DNA of 64,000 nucleotides from Chromera velia (taxonomy: Eukaryota > Sar > Chromeraceae), in contig JAHBMJ010001107.1 in assembly GCA_018398765.1 (NCBI GenBank), positions 7,501 to 71,500 on the forward strand, in the 5' to 3' direction. This document shows positions 58,650 through 64,000 of this stretch, one piece after another. The notes beneath the pieces are model-generated. The model was given only the letters and a program-made list of their open reading frames with translations. It was not told the DNA's origin and ran no database searches. Made by a program: the position numbers and the translations under genes. The stretch's first letter is position 1; each line of letters begins with the position of its first letter.

Positions 58650-58939
58650 TGCCTCGGAGGGCAGCTCAGCTTTGCTGAGATCAGCCGAGAGCTAGGCCAA
58701 AAGACCCTGAGATCACACGCACTCACATATATCGTATAGCTTTCCATCTTTTAAGGGAGGGAATCGATGTTACATAAAATTATGAAGAAAAATAGAGAGA
58801 AATCGGCTTTACGTATATCAAAACAATCGGCTATTATCGCTATATGCATGAACTGGTATGTATCCGCGGCATATTAATATTACTGTCCCATCATGACTCC
58901 TATGGAGCCATCCAGCTCGGGCTTCCGCGAAGCTCTGCG

Positions 58940-59011
58940 GCATGCAGCCTATAGTCAGTAGAGCATCGCATTCACATGCCTGTGGTCTCGGGTTCGATTC
59001 CTGCCCCAGCC
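58940..59011 (+). pseudogene. tRNA-like relic (tRNA pseudogene or SINE head)
   Basis: CTATAGTCAGTAGAGCA resembles a shortened D-arm (A box), and GGTTCGATTCC is a perfect Pol III B box / T-loop with a fair T-stem. The anticodon arm does not fold properly and the D-loop is short. It is therefore not an intact tRNA gene. Its 3' end CCCCAGCC is the site duplicated by the adjacent transposon. Confidence 0.45.
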
Positions 59012-60046
59012 CTAGGGTCTGACACTCTGTGAGGGTACCCTAGGTTTGAAGTTAGGTTTTTCAATAAAAAACTAAATTTTTGATGTTTTAAAAGAGATTT
59101 TTGGAGCTCAATTTGCTAGAAAAGCTTAAAAAACGCTAAAATAGGGTCGAGTGGCTAAGGTTAGGGTAGGTTAGGGTAGGTTTAGATGAGTTTAAAACCC
59201 ATTCGCTACGTAAGGTTTAGAATTAGTTTGGAAACCATGGTCATACCAGACTCAAACCTTTCAAACCTCTTCAAACCCATCCAAAGCTGGTCAAACTTCT
59301 GAAATTTCTATGTGAATGATCTGTTAAAAGCACATTTTATACATTTTTGCCGGCAGGACCACGTCTGTAACACTCTGTGCATGACGGTGCATAAGCGTTT
59401 CAGGAAAGGGATACAGCCTTGCTTGCATCAGCACTAGGCATCAGCATTCACAGCAGCCGCTGCATTCTCCTTATCCTGCTCCCCCCCCTTTTCCCCTCTT
59501 TTCTTTTCCGGCACAATCTTTATTTGCTTGATCGCCTCTCCGTGGAAACCACACACATGATTGAGGAATTTGGTCAGGACAAACTTCGCCTTTCCAGGCG
59601 GCCACCACGCCGTGAAGAGCTTTGTCTATACGTGTGCAACGGAGCAGAGCTTGCACTCAATTTCCTACATTCGTTGAATGATCGGTTTGTCTGATGTTTC
59701 CTGGTAAAATGCTAAGTTATGTTTGCTTTGCATCTTCTCTGTATTTATGTAAAAGCCATTTGGAACCAGGTTTAGACAGGTTTAGACAGGTTTGGTCAGG
59801 TTAGGCGATTAGGTTTGCAAACCGACCTCATGAGCGTTTGCGAACCTCAGAGGGCGAATTGATTTTCTTATATATAAAAGGTCATGAGATTTAATTTAAA
59901 AAGTTGTCTTATCGTAGGAATAAGGTCAGTTTATCTTAAAAACTTAAAAAAACCACTTTTTAGAGTTATAGCTAATCAGAGTGACACATACCCCTAGGGT
60001 TTATAATTAAATTATATTGATTTTTTTTTTAGGTGTCATACCCTAG
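59012..60046. mobile_element. Non-autonomous DNA transposon, hAT-like (8 bp target duplication)
   Basis: 1,035 bp flanked by a perfect 8 bp direct repeat CCCCAGCC (59004-59011 and 60047-60054). Termini are inverted: CTAGGGTCTGACAC at the left, and CTAGGGTATGACAC as the reverse complement of the right, 13 of 14 equal. An 8 bp duplication is typical of hAT-class elements. The interior is AT-rich. It has subterminal AAACCTTTCAAACC and AGGTTTAGACAGGTT words near both ends and telomere-like GGTTAGGGTAGG near 59160. The interior ORF at 59419-59694 has no transposase features. It looks like a MITE-type derivative. Confidence 0.8.
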
Positions 60047-60361
60047 CCCCAGCCACTTTTCTTACCATAATTCGCCATATGCAACTACGTATATACCCCC
60101 CGAGGTACTCACCCAACTGATTGGGTGTATCACGTTCCGAATATTCCGTCACCCCCCTAACCTGCCGTACGATACCCCCGTACAAGTTTTTAGAAAAATA
60201 AGGAAAAATGTTGCACTTTTAGCGGAATGATGATCGAGGGTTTTAGTGGAAAGTCGTGCACTTGAGTAAAAGAGCCGAAGTTTCTCACTGCTACTGAGCT
60301 GATCTGCCCTGCCAGACTTACTTCTGCGCGCGTACCATGCGCAATGCACGCGATCTGACTT

Positions 60362-61130
60362 GTCTACTATACTTAACCCAGTAAGCCTTTTTTTTTTAGC
60401 CACACGCGCCTGCATGCGTTTTTTTAGACACACGCGTGGGGGGGCGCGGGGGCCCTGGAAAGCCAGCGCCAAAAATGGTTCCGCAAGAAAAAAAAGCGCG
60501 CCGTCTATGCGCATTTCACCTCTCCACCATCTCTATCCTCCGTCTCCGCCGTCTCTGTGATCTTTTTTGGATCTGAGGCTGTAATATCATCCCTCCTCTA
60601 CCGTCTCCGCAGTGGCATACTTACTGTGCCCCCTCTCCACAGCGGCATATTCAGAAACGAGGGTTCGTGGAGGCATAGCACGTCCCAGCATACTGGCCAT
60701 TAGTTTGCACGGTATTGGGTTTCGTGCCTAGGCCAGTTTCTTCCTAATCTACCCTAATCTATCCACCCTTAGTTTCTGACTCTGCCTGCCTCTCTATCGC
60801 GTTTTTTTTTTTTTCCTAGTTTCTCTTTTACATCAACTTCAATCGCCCCTGCCGGCCCAAAATTAACCCGGAATCACTTAACTCACTCTTAAGCAACGAT
60901 TTTTCAACAAATGACTTTCTCTCTCCAACTTTTTACTTCTTTACGCTTCTCGGTCGTTCTCCATCCATTCAATCAGCTTAGTTTTCAGCGGCATATTTAC
61001 TGGATATTGAATTCGTCTGTAGTAGTAAAAGCGCGCCGCTACTATACTTTTTTTAGTTACACGCGCCACGCGCGACTGGCCCCGGAAAGACTACCGTCAA
61101 AAATGGTCCCGCAAGCGAAAAATTAACCAA
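60362..61130. repeat. Dispersed repeat, two copies
   Basis: A unit with TTTTTTAG, ACACGCG, GGCCCYGGAAAG, CAAAAATGGTYCCGCAAG and a poly-A-like end occurs at about 60390-60500 and 61045-61130. Nothing else between 60.05 and 61.2 kb is supportable as a gene. Confidence 0.6.
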
Positions 61131-61224
61131 ACGCTACGGGTGGGTGAGTGCCTTGCGCGCGCCGCGCCATATGACTCGCGCCCGCGAAAAAGGTGAGTGC
61201 CTTGGAATTGAAATTATCCGGCTG

Positions 61225-61485
61225 GGGACATTTGACGGGCCATAAATGTTTGACAGGCCAGGGATTTTTGGCGAGCCTGCATGCCAGCCGAGCTCACTAA
61301 CCAGCCTGCGCCAGGCTATTTTGACAGGCCATGTACACGCTATTTTGACGGGACTAACGGCCGGTATGCTGGGACGTGCTATGCATCCACGAACCCTTAA
61401 GAAATTTTTTGACACGCCAGGGATATTTGACGGGCCTGGTGATCTTCACCGGCTTACTTTTTTGACAGGCCAGGCTAGTTAATTT
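61225..61485. repeat. Cluster of TTTGACRGGCC words
   Basis: About seven copies of TTTGACAGGCC/TTTGACGGGCC and near variants in 260 bp, irregularly spaced. The same word occurs twice near 9587-9625. Confidence 0.75.
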
Positions 61486-61862
61486 TAAATCCGGCCATTA
61501 TCATGCATGCATGGTCAAAAAAAAAATTTAAATCCAAAGAAACTTAAATCCATGCATGCATTGATTCGATCGGCTTATAAGAATTACGTACATTTATTTG
61601 TTGAAAAGCTCGTTTCCTTTTTTTGTCTGCGTGATTGCATGATGCTTACATGTACACGCATTTGCATCCAGTGACACCATCTTGCTTCAGAAACCCGACA
61701 ACGAAACACCACAACTGAGTCCCTCGATCAGGAGGAAAGCAGCCACAGAGAAAATATTTTGAAGTTCGGCAGCTTCCAACAACACGTCTCTCCTCCTCGT
61801 TTCGTCTCCTCTACGGACTCCACTCGCGAGACACAGTCCTGCTAATTGAAGGCTTGGCAACC

Positions 61863-62693
61863 ATGCGACAGTCTCTTCTTGTCCTCTTCTTTGTTGCCGT
61901 TTTCGGCCTGCTTTCTCCTGCTGCGTCGGAGACTCGCCTCCTGCGTGCCCATGCCTTCAACTCAGCAGGCAACCTGTAAGTTGGTCGGCTGTGCGCCAGT
62001 GTGCCAGCACGGACTTTTGGATGGATATGTTGTCACGAGGATGCATGAAGCTGTGTCAATCAATCAGAAAGAGACCGGGTGTTCGTTTTAGAGCTTGGTT
62101 CTGGCTGATTCACTTGACCATACTTGAAGTCCCGCCTTCTTTTTCTGCTTTTGAATTTATCTACATGCTTGATGTAGTTCCCACCTCAAAGCCAGCCTCA
62201 CAATGGTGCACGCATCTGTGTACTGCATGACGGACATCTGTATATATCTGCGCTCCTTCTTCCCTGCTGCAGGTCCGATGAGCCCGAGGGGGGAGCGCAG
62301 AATCTGAACAAGGCTGGAGCTCTGCTCTCAAAGCAAGGGTCAGCTGCATGTCGGCTTTTCTCCGTCTCGTTTCTCATGAACGCGCTTTAGCCTTTTCACC
62401 CTCTTGGTTCCTCCAGACCCCTCGATCTGCCTGTTTCTTGTCAAAAGAGTTGGTTGCCCTATCTATGTCTTGGGACATGTCATTGATCTGTATATATGTC
62501 GCTCGACCGATTGAGATCGCGATCGCGTCGCAAACTGAAAGAGCCACTTTTGCGTGTAAGTGTCGGATGCAAGTGAAAGTCCGAAATGAGACTCGTTCAC
62601 TTTTATCAACCTGCGCGCATGTGCAGCTGTTTGATTGGGAAGGTCCATGAAGATATATCAATACGAAGTGCAAACATTTTTTCTCGGGTTCGG

Positions 62694-62731
<38 letters not shown>

Positions 62732-62905
62732 TATATATATATGCTCGTGACGGTATGTGTTCATCCTGTCTGCAGGTCACTTCTCGAGAAGAAAGAACAT
62801 GTAGGAGCGTGCGGGGACTGCTGCTGCTGCGCGGGGGGAGACGGAGGTTACGAAAAGGATGAGTGTGAGGGACCTGAAATGCCATGCGGGTGGTACTGTG
62901 ACTGA
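61863..62905 (+). CDS. Small secreted cysteine-rich protein (three exons)
   Basis: Exons 61863-61975, 62273-62338 and 62776-62905 join in phase at both junctions and give 102 residues. Residues 1-22 are a classic signal peptide (MRQSLLVLFFVAVFGLLSPA, then AS|E). A linker follows (TRLLRAHAFNSAGNLSDEPE, later SLLEKKEHVG), then a compact C-terminal domain with eight cysteines at about 72, 75-78, 90, 97 and 101 (ACGDCCCCAGG, DECEG, PCGWYCD). Donors are CT|GTAAGT and GG|GTCAGC; acceptors are GCTGCAG and TCTGCAG. Eight Cys in 30 residues suggests a disulfide-knotted or metal-binding secreted peptide. No known family was recognised, and its destination (outside the cell, wall or vacuole) cannot be told. 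The start ATG follows CAACC and no upstream in-frame alternative was needed. Confidence 0.7.
62699..62743. repeat. AT microsatellite in intron 2 of the secreted-protein gene
   Basis: TA run broken once by a CAT word, about 30 bp before the third exon's acceptor. Confidence 0.9.
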
Positions 62906-64000
62906 AATGCCGCGACTTGTGGAATCGTGGCCAGAAAAGCGAAAAACAAAAGACACTAACATACATGCGGTACCATTAATTGCACCCATTGAGGCACTCA
63001 CGGGATCTTGAAAGTTCAGCAAAGCGGCACGGCCTGTCTGATTGCAAGCCTGATTGAAAGCGAATGTCAGCGGATGTTCGAAGTGCCCGCGAAAGGTGTT
63101 ATAAGGGACCCGTCTCAACATACTCAATTTGCTCCACGGATCACCAGACTTCCTGCTGTCTTTCTGCACTTCCCTGCATGGAAGGGTTGACGGCAAAAGA
63201 AATGTGTTAGCATCGACTGCATACCAGGAATTTACCTCAACTAAATTAGCATGAGTCGGCGTCAGAGTCGCTGCATGACGCAATCGAATCATATCAACAG
63301 TTCAGCAAATTCGTTAGTACCATGAATAATATGATCCATTATAACATCGTCCCGAACGCTAGCCCCAACGTCATATTTCAATCTGTTTAAAAACTTAACT
63401 AGAAACTTAAATAGCTGAACAGGTTTTTGTGACTGAAATTCGGATTTTATATATATTTTCTAGCTATTCGGGCGTCTTTTAATTAAAAACATTGAATTTC
63501 ATACTCTCAATTGAATTAACAAGAACATAACAACATACAAGATTTATATAAAATTTTTTTTTCTTGTATAAAACATTGTAGAACTAGTAGTAGTTGTAAG
63601 TAGTTACAACTCTCTAGCTTATTGTTCCATACTCCTCCGACGTGATTGGCCAGAAGAAGACAGAATTAATATAAAGGCGCCCATAAATATAGAGGATCCA
63701 ACGTATCGGTATATGCAGTTAAGGTGCTGTATTGGTTAAGGGTCTATTGAACGTTCAGTACTGGCTCTACTATATTGGTAGTGCTCGTTAGCATGCGTAT
63801 CGGTCTAGAAGGTTTGATGCTGGATGCTGGGTTTAATCTTTGCCAAGTGTGGAGACTTCAATCGATTGGATGCTCAAGTTGAGATTTTAATCTAGAAATC
63901 TCTGAAGAAAATCTCAGTGAAAATCTGTCACTCATTGGCATGATTTTTTTGTATGATCGATTCTTTGATTTCATGTATGAGGTCGCATGAGAGAGAGAGC
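62906..64000. other. AT-rich terminal region
   Basis: No coding exon, RNA or element was recognised. Some open frames at 63.0-63.2 kb on both strands lack splice support. Confidence 0.5.

Noticed and set aside
59159-59182. Telomere from GGTTAGGGTAGG words
   Set aside because: Only two degenerate units, inside the 59012-60046 transposon.

Overview
This window is eukaryotic nuclear DNA. Coding regions are split by GT-AG introns whose acceptors are mostly TGCAG and whose donors are often GTCAGY. Intergenic DNA is full of simple repeats, TGCATGCA words, short GC-rich islands and several classes of transposable element. Introns of roughly 75 bp to several kb, a P5B-type ATPase and a Ty3 chromovirus fit a free-living protist. 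An alveolate such as a chromerid is my best guess, but this is inference from style and not from a marker gene.

Layout. 0-7.3 kb: microsatellites, one minus-strand coding exon (1.0-1.4 kb), an LTR-like 340 bp direct-repeat pair (2.4-3.5 kb), AT-rich DNA with a palindrome-ended candidate DNA transposon (4.36-5.38 kb) and a BED zinc-finger fragment (5.7 kb). 7.32-7.77 kb is an assembly gap. 7.8-10.2 kb: a minus-strand RING-CH multi-pass membrane protein divergent from a plus-strand Mediator Med11-like gene. 10.5-11 kb: a long CTTT tract. 11.8-18.7 kb: a minus-strand host gene whose penultimate exon is interrupted by a 6.4 kb Ty3/gypsy chromovirus. 18.7-22 kb: a 340 bp direct duplication and a weak minus-strand ORF. 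22.0-24.6 kb: a 2.4 kb LTR element with a perfect 5 bp target duplication, inside what looks like a minus-strand coding exon. 25.1-28.9 kb: a plus-strand gene for a charged, probably nuclear, protein; its last intron is largely a CAGT/CAGA tetranucleotide tract. 30.0-43.7 kb: a long multi-exon minus-strand gene of unknown function with a copia-like LTR element in one intron. 43.9-44.2 kb: a GC-rich island with a TATA box between that gene and a divergent P5B-type ATPase (44.6-51.2 kb, six exons). 52.5-58.65 kb: a Penelope-like retroelement with GIY-YIG upstream of RT, between 339 bp direct repeats. 59.0-60.05 kb: a 1,035 bp terminal-inverted-repeat element with a perfect 8 bp target duplication, inserted at the end of a tRNA-like relic. 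60-61.5 kb: GC-rich dispersed repeats. 61.86-62.9 kb: a three-exon gene for a 102-residue secreted cysteine-rich protein.

Most host genes here are unrelated to one another. Common threads are splicing style, retroelements lying in or beside coding exons, and repeat copies that differ almost only by transitions. The RING-CH protein and the P5B ATPase are both endomembrane proteins. Med11 is a transcription factor subunit. The two least described products are the small secreted Cys-rich protein and the long minus-strand gene ending in CCGVC.
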